Below, in pieces: positions 53,930 through 64,000 of a stretch of DNA of 64,000 bases (positions within the stretch are counted from its first letter, which is position 1; each line of letters begins with the position of its first letter). This DNA comes from Stictocephala bisonia (Eukaryota; Arthropoda; Insecta; Hemiptera; Membracidae). The stretch is from positions 248,001 to 312,000 of the forward strand of contig JAQJVL010000104.1 of assembly GCA_035578905.1 (NCBI GenBank), written 5' to 3'. Below the pieces are notes generated by a model. It searched no databases, was not told the DNA's origin, and worked only from the letters and a program-made list of their open reading frames with translations. Made by a program: the position numbers and the translations under genes.

Positions 53930-54990
53930 CTCAGTTGACATTCATATTGAATAAAGAAATATTTATAACTGAATAAATTAAAACATCATATTATTGATTT
54001 ATATGATTAAGACACCGTGTATTTGTAAATAGACACACTTGAATAGACCGCTAACTTATCGGCAATGCTGGCGATAATAACTGCTGATTTAAGTAAACAT
54101 TTTCATATTATATAGCCCATCTGAAAAATCTTTATTTATTGCATTTTAACCATCGATTAGGTGATTAAATCGACTGTTGTACTCAATCATTAATTTTTTG
54201 CATATTCCGTAATTGATTAAAAAATAAATTGTTTTCAAATCCAATCAATGATTCACATTTCAACTATAAAATTAATCTGCAAATATTCCAGGAATATATA
54301 ATATAGTGAAATATTAAAAAATGTGACATTATTTATTTTTTTGACAAAATAAATATTGAAATAGGCCTATGATATTTATATAGAATATACTGGGCAAAAT
54401 ACAAAACCCAGGTGAGATTCAAATTTCATGATTGGGTTAGAAAAAATCATAAAAAACCACTAATTTACTTCTATACAAGATAAAAATAGCTTTCATCTTA
54501 TGGCCTGATTCAGACAATCTGTGTATAGGCATTTAATTTAAAATAGCATTATTTTTAATTTTACTATAAACGTCTGTTTTATTATTTCTGTCTGTAACAT
54601 TAACATATTATTTGGTTCCAAGTAATTGCATGATTGTTTGTAAAATATTTCATTTGTTTGGTGAATGGTCAGTTTTTATTTTTTTCGGAATCATGAAGAG
54701 TTGCGACTATGATTACTTCTTGAGAAAAACAATCTCAATGTCAATTGAAATTGGTTAGGAAATATTATCGTGATAGAATATAACTAGACGACTGATTATT
54801 TAGATTCAATTTTCATTATTTTAATCAGGTTGAAATTATTGTAAATTTTGTTTATGTCCCCCTTTCAAAAATACCGTTCTATAACACTGATTGAATCAGA
54901 CCATTGTAAAAGTATGTCTAAGGCGAATATAATTAAATTTAACACATCTGTTTTTCATACACGTTTTAATTATAGTATTAAATGTAAACT
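53930..54990. other. Noncoding AT-rich DNA
   Basis: No frame, RNA or clear repeat was recognised on either strand. Confidence 0.45.
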
Positions 54991-54999
54991 ATATGACAG

Positions 55000-55840
55000 A
55001 TGATAAGTTAATGAATAATTAAACTGTTATAAATTATTACTTCTAATAACGCATCCTCAGTTGACTTTCCTTTTATAAAACCGAATTGACGTGGATTAAG
55101 AAAATTTAACTTAGATAAATAACTATGGAGTCTTTTAATCATTGTTTTTTTCAAAAACCTTAGAGAATACAGATAACAAGCTGATAGGTATTATGTTATC
55201 TAGTTTTATAGAGTTATTTCCTTCAAAATAGGTACCACTGAACTTAACTTCAGGCTCTCAGGAAAAATGCCTTTGATAAAAACTACTGCTTATTAAGTGA
55301 ACTAAAACTGGTGCAATCTCATCAATTATATTTTTCAGTAAATGTACATTAATATGGTCAGAGTCAGTTATTATTATTTTTTTAAGGCTTAACAATACTC
55401 TTAATTTCATCTAAATCTGTTGGAGTTATAAAGAAAGAATGTTGATAGCAAGTACGTAAAGGTGGGAGGGTATTGGAATGTACAACGTCTGTACGGCTAG
55501 ACTGGATTGCGATAAGGTTATTGTTTATCTTTTCAATGACGGAAGTCTCACGCATAGCTTCGCCATTTGGCAATTCAATTAGCTCAACTATTTTCTTTGA
55601 AAACCACTTGTTAAGTTATTTATTACCTTCCACTGCTCAGATACATCACCTTTACAGTTTTCTAATAATGTTGAATAATATTTTTTTTTGTAAAATTGAT
55701 CACATTCTTTAATTCATTAGTATATTTTGCAAAATAACTTTGAAAAAATCTGACATGGTCTTTTTGTAGAAATTGTATAAATAATTTTTTACATCTAAAA
55801 TTTATGTAAAATGTTTAGTGTTACCCAGGGACTTAACAAT
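55000..55840 (-). mobile_element. LINE fragment: linker and start of RT
   Basis: The minus strand shows pieces of the ORF2 linker (55382-55573 with LDEIKSIVKP), then SDHINVHLLKNIIDEIAPVL, PISLLSVFSKVFEKTMIKRL and LNPRQFGFIKGKSTEDALL, canonical LINE RT fingers. It stops at about 55030, before the catalytic palm. Possibly a separate copy from 53160-53600. Confidence 0.7.
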
Positions 55841-58063
55841 TTAGCCTTTAACAATTTAGAACTACCACCATTTATCTTGCTACTAAATATACAATTACTT
55901 AAAATATCAATAAACTTACAATAAGCAGTATTTACATCATTTTAGATAATGCATAATGTTACTAAACATATGTAACAAACTGTTATTTACATTGACAAAA
56001 TAACAAATATATGTCCCCTAACATTTTTCATATTCACAAACCCCTAAGGCCTAAATAAAAGATCGCGATTCCTTTCCGTGCAAGACAAACCACAGCACGG
56101 AATAATATTCCACTTTGACCCACTATCAAGGCCAATCGGCGACAGTAGACAGGTGGAGGTGCGACAGTAGACAAGTACTTCCGGACGAGCGTCTCAAGAG
56201 AAAGAGAGAGGGGGAGGGAGAGAGAGAGAGAGAATGGGGGAATGAGAGGGAGTGATTAGTTTCCTTTACTGCTCACAGGTTGTGCAACCGAACAGTCGAA
56301 ACTGGAGGCAATTTCGACCTCTTTAACTTGACTGACGACAGGCCGCAGCACGGTCGTTCCCATATTCCGTGCCTCAATATTTAACATTGGATTGAACTAT
56401 CTTCTATGTATAGTAAAATCAATGGTAATAAGCTGTTGTGGTGGCTTCAAGAGTACTTACAGATTTTATCCTTCTTAGGGCAAACAATCGTGTGCTGATG
56501 ATACAAATTATCTATGTGAAAATTCCAAGAGAGGCATTGTTTCAAATTATTTATTTATTGAGTCTTAGTGGTGCTTTTGTTCTTTGTGTTGTACAATATG
56601 AATTTCAATGCATATTTGATTATGGGGGATTAATCTTCTAAATCCATGTTTGTGGGGCTGTGCTGGTAGTCTTTGATCCAACAACTTTCTTTTATCCTTA
56701 CCTACTGCTCTTGGGAACCAGTTGGCAAATTTGTCATTGGGCTATTAATTAATGACACTTTCTAAGGAATAGTCGGCCTTAGTTTGTAACAATGACTACA
56801 TTCACTCATATACACTCATCACACTCATTCGAAATCCATATTCGCCCATATCTTGACGATCGGCGTCTTATGAATAAATAAAAATAAAATATTGGTTGTC
56901 AGCATCTAAAACTGTTGACATCCTAGTGAGTTGACGTTGCGTTTATACAGAATGATAAAAAAAGTTGGCAACTTCAGGTTGTCAACTCCTGTGTAAACCC
57001 GCCTTTATATTGATATGATGGTATAGAGAGGACCAAGGAGGGAAATGAAAATCAAGCATAGAGAATGATCCTTTCTTCTGTGTATTTCTACGCCAGTGGC
57101 ACTTTTTACTAACTATTCTAAATTTGTTATGAAACAACGGACCAAACCCATCAAGCTAATTTATATAGACCTCATGGGATCTTAGTGAAGCAAGGACCGT
57201 CAAAAAGTACATGTATAAATATTTAGTATTCCATTTTTAACCCATGATAGATTCATTCACTAGGGAGTTTTCGTGAAGTTTAGGGAATCTTTTAGTGTAA
57301 AACTGGGAAAATCCCAATGAGACCAATCTGACGTTGGTCACTCTGGAATTGGGAAAAGAAAACAAATCTGGATAAGATGACAAACGCTAATTTTGAGGTA
57401 GACTTTTCACTCTTCTTTTATTATTCATTTATCAATGTAGACACTAAATATTTAATAAAACTTGAATCATAATTGTGGTTTATAATAAAATAACACTGAT
57501 ATCACGTTTAATTACCACATGTTAATTTGCGTAAACTATTCTTTGAACATAACCTCACCAGATAGTTTTCTCATGAGTTTACATTTATTTTGAACTTATT
57601 TTTCAATACTTGCTATTCACATAATATATGTTGTGGACTGAAACTTTCAAGTTCCGTCATGTGCAGCCTGTTGGAAATATTTTATTGACAACTGTCTCAC
57701 CCACCCTTCCCAATTCCCACAGGCCTCATAATAACCATGTTATTTTTTAAGGATAGGCCTATCTGGAACATTCTACAGATGAAGACTCCCTCTTAAATGT
57801 CATTGATTGGTTACCCTATACTTAACTCAAATCATAAGTAGGCCATAGGTTTCTAACATATTAATTGAGTGATAGGCTATGCAACTAAGTGTGTACATTT
57901 TACAAAATAAGTAGTAACTTTTATGTTTCAAATACAATGCAACAACTGTTGATGTTGAGAGAGGAAAATTTTGCTTTATTTTCATAAACCCTCAATCTTT
58001 GTTTCAAATGCTGATGTTATATTTGTAAATTTACAATTCGAAGATAGGCCTAGACAAATCACT
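55841..58063. other. Noncoding DNA with a (GA)n tract
   Basis: A purine-rich GA tract lies at 56196-56255. CGACAGTAGACA occurs twice (about 56140 and 56162). Apart from the SINE copy at 57091-57157 nothing else is recognised. Confidence 0.45.
57091..57157 (-). repeat. SINE tail copy
   Basis: The minus strand reads AGCTTGATGGGTTTGGTCCG, then TTTCATAACA and AGTGCCACTGGCGTAGA, aligned with the 40597 SINE body. 5' truncated or diverged. Confidence 0.6.
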
Positions 58064-58067
58064 TTAA

Positions 58068-58615
58068 CACGTTAGCTGCCATCCGTATAATGAGTATTTT
58101 TGCTCTAGATTGCCAAAATGTGTTATGCAAATATTTAAAACAATGATGCATTATATATACTATACCACCATTTCTGAGTATAGAAATAGTACATACATAG
58201 GCATTATATGTATATAAATATGTCGGGAGCATTGGCCCGACACAGTTTTTTTATTAGCGTATACGGCACATAAAAAAACTGTCAAGCATATCGGCCTGAC
58301 ACATTTTGAGGTAAATTTGTTTTCATGGTTTGGCTACACTGACTGCATTATGAAAGTAATCCAGTATTCAATTTGTATTACGTTATTTCAATACCAACAT
58401 TCACTAAATAAGTCTGTCAAGCCTACACTCCCGACAACTTGCCCGTAGAACACGCCAAAATTTAAAGTTTTATGAACAACTTTGTATACAACAAAAAACT
58501 TAGAAATTCGCTCTGTAAAATGATGCTTGCAGTACAATAAAGTGTGATCGGTTTCTTTAAGAAAGCAGGACCAGTCGAGTAACAATAAAATAAACAAAAG
58601 GCCAATGTCATAACG
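58068..58615. mobile_element. Possible piggyBac-like MITE
   Basis: TTAA lies at 58064-58067 and 58616-58619. The left end, CACGTTAGCTGCCATCCG, resembles piggyBac-type termini. The right end (CGTTATGAC inverted) matches only loosely. An internal hairpin with ACAGTTTTTTTAT/ATAAAAAAACTGT arms lies at 58243-58285. Weak evidence overall. Confidence 0.3.
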
Positions 58616-58619
58616 TTAA

Positions 58620-59340
58620 TATAAATAATATTTTTACCATGTTATTTTTATTTGATATGTTCTTTTACGCTAAATATGAATTTGAATACTGTTTTGGTCT
58701 AGGCCTATTGCATTATTTCTCGAGGAGATATAATGGAAAAACATACTTTTGCTTAGTATCACAATTATTATAAACTACACGATCATTATAAACATCAACT
58801 ATAAACCATTCAGGGCTTGCTAGGAGGCCAGGGACCTGAATTTAATGCAAATTGCAAAGTTTTGTTGAGTAAATAAAGAATTAGGATGTTAGGTTATGTT
58901 TGGTCAGTTAAGTAAAAAGTGCATTTTTTAGGTCGAATAATTAATTTTATTGGAAAATTATGTTATTTTATGTTATTTATGTTATGTTATTTATGTTCAG
59001 CATAAAAAACGTATGTAAAACAAAATAACAACAAACATTTTAAAATAGTTGGTTTTTTTACAGTCAAATGAAAAACTAGTTTTTCAATTTTTATAGTAAA
59101 ATATCGAGTTTTCCACGGTTGAAATCAACCTCCTTAAGCGTTACTAACAAAAAAAAGTAAAATATAAAAAAAATTGTTTAAATTCCAATTTTGAAAATAT
59201 TTGGTTTTATTCACTATCACATAAAAAACTAGTCTTGATTTTCAGTAAAAACTAGTTTTCTGCAGTTAAAATCAAATTCCTCAATACTTATAAAGTACTA
59301 AAATTAGCATAAAAACATGCTGTATATTCAGAGTTTAAAA
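58620..59340. other. AT-rich noncoding DNA
   Basis: Contains ATGTTATTTATGTTATGTTA-like short direct repeats near 58960-58995 and repeated AAAACTAGTTTT-type motifs (59070-59260). No gene was seen. Confidence 0.45.
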
Positions 59341-59342
59341 TA

Positions 59343-61024
59343 GGGTAGAAGGGGGGAATTGGGTATTAGGGGTAATTGGGTACTAAGTTTTTAAAAATTT
59401 ATTATAAAATCAACCCTTTATATTAGGAAGGATTAAAAAATCTGCAGTGATGGCTAGTAATATTTTGTACACTACTATTTTTTTTTAGGTTGTTGTCTTT
59501 AAATTTAAACCAGTTAAAAAATTATATGTTCGACCCTTACGTTTTTCGATTTTTAAAGTGCCTAACAAACTTTGTCCGAGTAACCTTGGAAACGCAATGA
59601 AAATTTTAATTTATGCAAAACATTTACAGTCACCTTATAAAACCAAAGTATACATACTAATAGTTATTTTCTAGAGTTTTGGAATTTTTAAATAATTTTC
59701 AAAGGGTTGCTTTTAGGTGTTGAACATGTTAATACCCAACTGCCCCCCTACGGGAAAATGGGTACTAATTTTTTTTTTTATGTTTATAACAGAACAACTG
59801 TTATTTTGTGTTTTAATATGCTTTTAACAATTATTTTAGGTTGGTATGACAACTGTGTATTTTACATTTAAGAAATTATAGCTTAGTACCCAATTGCCCC
59901 CATGTTTTCCGAACAGGGGAGAGTTTCGGAAAGATTCGGAAAGAAAAAGCCCCCAATTTTCTTTCTGATAGGCTTAACTCTGATGAAGAAGAGCCAGGCA
60001 TTTGTGATCTCAACCAACCTGGCACATCTGGTGTAAGCAAAAGGATTCATAAATTACAAAAAGACAACTACGTAGCAGCCTGTTATGATAAACAGTGGTA
60101 TATTGCACAGGTCCTTGAATCAACTGACATTATAGATGGCAAGGGAGTAGCGATATATTGCAGTCTTAAATTTACAGAAATTAAGGGAGACAACAAATTT
60201 CTATGGCCTGCAAGAGACGACATAATAGAGGTACCATCAGAAGACATTTTGTGTGTGGTATCACCTCCAATACCAGTTAGCTCTCGACATATTGGCTTGG
60301 AGGCGAAAGACCATAAGAAAGTTCGGAGACTATTCCAGAGTTATTTGACCACATAGACTATGACAGAAAGAAGTTTTAAAGTGAAAACCCTCTTTTTCTG
60401 GACTTTAAACAAGCAGCCTATAGAAATAATTCATTAATTTAAGTGTGTTTGGTTATGCAACAGTCTCTTTGTTCGAGAACGTACTGAAATGTACGCTATT
60501 TTTTCAAAGTTTTGACCTCTTATAAATTCGTTTATGGAAAAGTTAGACAAATCCAACTTGTTTTATCTTTAAGTAACTTTATTAATTTACACTAAGTCAA
60601 ATCTTTACAACCCTAGCTCATATGAATCTATAACTATTAGCCTATCTTTGAAACCTTTGCAACTTTTCCGAAATTAACTTTAACTCTTAATAAAACTGTA
60701 AAAAATAATCGTAGATAAGTAAAACTTGTATTGAAATGTTCTTTTTCGTTTTCTTAATAACACCCATTTTCCCACTATTTATATCTAGTATTTGTAGTGT
60801 ATTACAGGTGTAGTACCCAATTGCCCCCAAGGGGGTAATTCGGTATGAAAAATATATATATATTTTTTAAATAGAACAAAATGAGTTGCAGGTCTGAAAA
60901 TTGTTGAGAAGTAGTCTATTGGAAGCCTTTAAATGAAGGCATAAAAATTAGGAAGTGTTTCTATTTGGTTTAGCCTACATATTCAATTTTTCAAAACCTA
61001 GTACCCAATTCCCCCCTTCTACCC
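59343..61024 (+). mobile_element. TA-flanked DNA transposon with many internal terminal-motif copies
   Basis: The inverted ends GGGTAGAAGGGGGGAATTGG and, on the right, the reverse complement (ending CCCCCCTTCTACCC) are flanked by TA (59341-59342, 61025-61026), suggesting the IS630-Tc1-mariner group. Copies of GGGGGCAATTGGGTAC or its complement also occur inside, near 59367, 59732, 59748, 59885, 60811 and 60833. One ORF (59920-60356) is visible. Confidence 0.65.
59920..60356 (+). pseudogene. Unrecognised transposon ORF, C-terminal domain
   Basis: A frame open for roughly 140 codons with no good ATG: GESFGKIRKEKAPNFLSDRL, an acidic linker (NSDEEEPGICDLNQPGTSG), then a compact domain with DNYVAACYDKQWYIAQVLES, LKFTEIKGDNKFLWPARDD and VPSEDILCVVSPPIPVSSRH, ending at TAG. 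The YV-x-YD-x-WYIxQV plus F-WP-DD pattern looks like a small beta-barrel tail that I associate with invertebrate transposon proteins, but I cannot name the family. The catalytic part is absent, so it is an internally deleted copy. Confidence 0.5.
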
Positions 61025-61027
61025 TAT

Positions 61028-62329
61028 GTTTCTGAACTGATTACTTGGTGTCGATAAGGTTTCAACCCAAGAGTTCATTGAATATCAATGTAATTTCTGT
61101 GGCATACGGACAAAAATAAGTTATTCTTCTGATGAACTAATGATATTCTCTTGATCACTGTCTGATTTTTGTATGGCATGTAAATGTTAATCAGAAGTGA
61201 CAAAGAAAATTCAAATGGTAGTTCAAATAATGGGGATTGAAATGAATAGGGATATTGGGGGCTGTTGTGATAGAAGAAGGGCATGATTTCATCAAAAAGG
61301 TTATGTTTGTTGGTGACCAATTGCCTTCTTCTTACCATGCACGAGTAAAGATTAAGTTGTGTAACATTCACTAATGCCATAGAGAAACAACAGTGCATTT
61401 TTGACATCATCAGCAGCTAGTTTTCATATTTGCTGACCAAAAACACTTAGGGTAGTGTTGTTCCTCTACAAGGCTTGAGAAAATATATGTCAGCTGATGG
61501 TGAGGCAAGTTCAGCTAGAATGACCAGCACATTTGTGTCCTTGCTAGTAATAAGTTTAGAATCTAACTCAAGTCTTATCATATGTTCATTTACTAAAACC
61601 TTTTATGTTCTGGATAATTCGACAACCTCTAGGTTCATAAAGAGTTGAATTATTTTTAACTGTATTTTTAAACATTTTTGTGTGGTCATTTGGTAAAAAA
61701 TGTGTTTGTCATGAGAAAACATGTTTTGGCCCTAAGCAGGGTTATAAACACATAAACAATACAAACATAATAGTTAAAATAACAATTTAAAAAGTTAAAC
61801 TACAGATTTCCATGGTTTTAACATGATACATGTATCATAAAAATATAAATGTATTTTCATTTTAAATAGTCAAAGATAAATTAAAAAGCAAGTTTGTATT
61901 GAAATCGATAGTGATTTAAATGATATGGGTGCTATCATCTCTGTAATATTACAATACTTTTTTGGCAGTGATAACAATTCTATTGTTGCTAAACCTCCAG
62001 AACAAGGACAACACTCCCAAATTAAAACTAAAGGAAGTATCAAGATTTGTGTCAACACTACTATTGTTAATGTAATTAATAGGTTCTATTGAAAGTAATT
62101 AATTCATAATTTCAATCCGACTTTTAAATGTTCATATTTTTAAAGGTCAGATTAGAATGCTTAAAGTTGCTAAAATTATTACAGTTTTGACTTATTCATT
62201 TATCATATTCTTTACTAAAATGTTCTTCAAGATTGCAATGGCGTCTTACAAGTCATATTAAAAAAAAACTAAAGCTAATTACAATGGTTTTGTCAGAGGT
62301 TAAAAAGAAAGTTATTGTTTTGATGAGTA
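61028..62329. other. Noncoding AT-rich DNA
   Basis: No supported gene. The minus-strand frames here lack recognisable motifs. Confidence 0.4.
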
Positions 62330-62710
62330 ATCCATTATGTAAATGAAAAATGCCTTTTTTAAAGGGGTGAAGTTAGGACTGTAAAGTCCTCTCTAACACT
62401 TAACCCCAAACACAAAATTATGTCTGTTAACAAGAAAGATTGTACAGAATGATTTGTAAAGTTAGTACTGCAGTCCAGTTTCAAAAAATTCCTTCAAGAA
62501 TAATTCATTCAAGAATTAATTGTCTCTTCATTTGCTTTCCTTTGAATGTCTTCAGTGATTGTGGTAGGGTTATGGAGTTTCCTGCCGATATATGGAGTTG
62601 TTCTAGGAATCAGATAAATAAAAATGAATCAGATATTATATTAATATTTCATATGATTGATGTTTTTAGGGTTGCAACCTAGATTTCATTAATGTTATTA
62701 TATATTTGGT
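62330..62710 (-). mobile_element. LINE 3' end
   Basis: The minus strand reads ISAGNSITLPQSLKTFKGKQ, the end of a LINE ORF2, followed by a 3' UTR with GGGTTAAGTGTTAGAGAGGA and a hairpin (62374-62390), then A/T-rich sequence. The UTR matches that of the LINE at 50719-51893. Confidence 0.6.
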
Positions 62711-64000
62711 GCTCAACTGGCCATACTACTCTGTTAGCACAAATGGAGGGTGTCATGCACAACTAACGCTGTCATTCACGACGAGAAGAAAACCTCTCAA
62801 CTACAACTTTTTTGATACCATATTAAAAACTTTCTGCACTTAAAGTTTGGTTATGAACTCCATGTGTTCACACAGAAACATGTATTTGTCCTATTTATAG
62901 TGCAGTCATTGAAGCATTATTGCTCAGAATTTTTTTACTATGAACCGAATTGCATACAATTTTGGAATTAGGTTCATCTTACCCTTAACTTCAAAAGTGA
63001 AGATGATTTGAACTCTGCAACCACCCTGGGGGTGGTTGCCACCCCTTCTCGGTGGTGAATTTTTTTTTTCAAAAAATAACCTTGGATATCGATAGAAGGC
63101 CTAATTGTAAGCACAAAATCATATATAAAGTTTTTCGAAAAATCCAATACTTTTCAAGTTATTGGCAATTGAAAATTCGCAATTTTTTCACATTTTTCAT
63201 CGGTTTTTTGCAAATATCTCCAAAAATATACGTTTTATCGAAAATTTTATAAAAACAAATTGTAGCCAGTAAAAAAATTAACAATTTAGTTTTTTATAAA
63301 GTATTCTAAGTGCAATATTAAGCTAGATATTAAAGATCAAAGCAGTTTTTTACTTTGTCTGAAATTTAATCGATGTGGTCAATGCCATCTAGCGGCGAGC
63401 AGATGCATTTTAAGCATTCTAATAAAAAATGATTTTGTAGTGCTTGAAATAAGCTTTGAGCACTATTAAAAGTCTTTTGAACGTAAAATAAGTGAGCTGT
63501 ATTGCAAATAAGAGGAGCATCTAATGTTTTTTCTTTTAAATCAATGGGTTTCATAAGTGCCATTTCCACCAAAATTAAAATTAATCGTATTCCGCCTAGA
63601 AATAACTTGACTATGAAGGTTTTGATAGATTGTATCAGTTTGGCTGCTTCAGGACACATATTTTTCAAAAAAGTCACAATTAAAAAAAAACAACAAAAAA
63701 TTTCAAATTTTTAAAAAACCACATTTTTTTCATAATATCTCAAAAATGACGACAGATACGTATAAAAATGTAGGAATAAAAGATTTAGGTATACTTTTGA
63801 CAAACAATTTGGTTTTTTGTTTTTTCTGTCAAACAAAAATTGACGGAGATATGATTGTTTAAATAGCGCGTGGCAGCGCAATCACAGCCTCTCTTAAGCC
63901 CTTTAACCCTTCACCGTTTTAGAAAAAGGTTTTTTACTATATATTGCAATAAAGGATGTTGTAGCTCTCTTAATTACCTTTACAATGGTTTTTTATAAAT
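62711..64000. repeat. Dispersed repeat running off the window end
   Basis: A CACCCT-GGGGGTG hairpin (63024-63040) and CACCCCTTCTCGGTGGTG open a long AT-rich segment with many AAAATTTT-type motifs. A minus-strand frame (63366-63677, containing KPIDLKEKTLDAPLICNTAH) stays open for 103 residues; I do not recognise it as a protein and it may be chance. The element seems to continue beyond 64000. Confidence 0.35.

Noticed and set aside
53676..56255. Inverted CT and GA tracts 2.5 kb apart as ends of one element
   Set aside because: Only the microsatellites match; no unique flanking sequence is inverted.
61075..61410. Minus-strand 111-aa frame after the TA-flanked element
   Set aside because: A fragment resembling transposon-derived sequence is possible, but I could find no motif to support any call.

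Overview
The window is AT-rich animal nuclear DNA, most plausibly from an insect and perhaps a sap-feeding hemipteran. That taxonomic guess rests on the mix of transposable elements and cannot be proved from this sequence. There are no operons or bacterial-style genes. One host gene is clearly recognisable: a six-coding-exon PEX19 (peroxisomal membrane-protein chaperone/receptor) on the + strand, spread over about 21 kb (14679-36115). Its exons splice in frame at GT/AG sites into a 284-residue protein ending in a CaaX farnesylation box (CSVM). Nearly everything else is transposable elements, many nested in each other, plus tandem repeats.

Region by region. 1-90: right end of a hAT-like element. 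122-560: remnant of a SENP8/Ulp1-like cysteine protease (minus strand). 565-7910: one degenerate CR1-like LINE (+ strand; coiled-coil and SGNH-esterase ORF1, then endonuclease and reverse transcriptase), split by a 3.4-kb hAT-type insertion (2401-5775) with an 8-bp target duplication. 9942-12840: three different DNA-transposase remnants in a row, all on the minus strand (piggyBac, Tc1/IS630-like, Merlin/ISXO2-like), the last split by a hAT MITE. 14679-36115: PEX19, whose introns hold a minisatellite, piggyBac-derived elements, a 16-copy 30-bp array, fold-back elements (one with a hammerhead-ribozyme-like core), a tRNA-derived SINE, a two-level tandem array and a pogo-like element reduced to its DNA-binding domain. 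36651-37984: a complete but frameshifted mariner. 38846-42477: SINE copies and a microsatellite. 42478-43600: 3' half of a LINE with a long intact RT frame. 46237-53151: a Gypsy-type LTR retrotransposon with both LTRs, interrupted by a LINE-like 3' fragment and a larger LINE; its leader contains an antisense, still open DYRK-family kinase exon set between minisatellite arrays. 53160-55840: further LINE fragments. 59343-61024: a TA-flanked element with many copies of one short motif and an unrecognised ORF. 62330-64000: LINE 3' end and a dispersed repeat.

The most unusual signals are the DYRK exon inside a Gypsy leader next to a recurring minisatellite (possible gene-fragment capture at DNA level), the hammerhead-like core in a fold-back inside PEX19 intron 3, a covarying 3' hairpin shared by two LINE copies, the motif-rich 59-61 kb element, and the 28-bp perfect palindrome at 46083-46140. 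All reading was by eye; element boundaries without stated target duplications are approximate.
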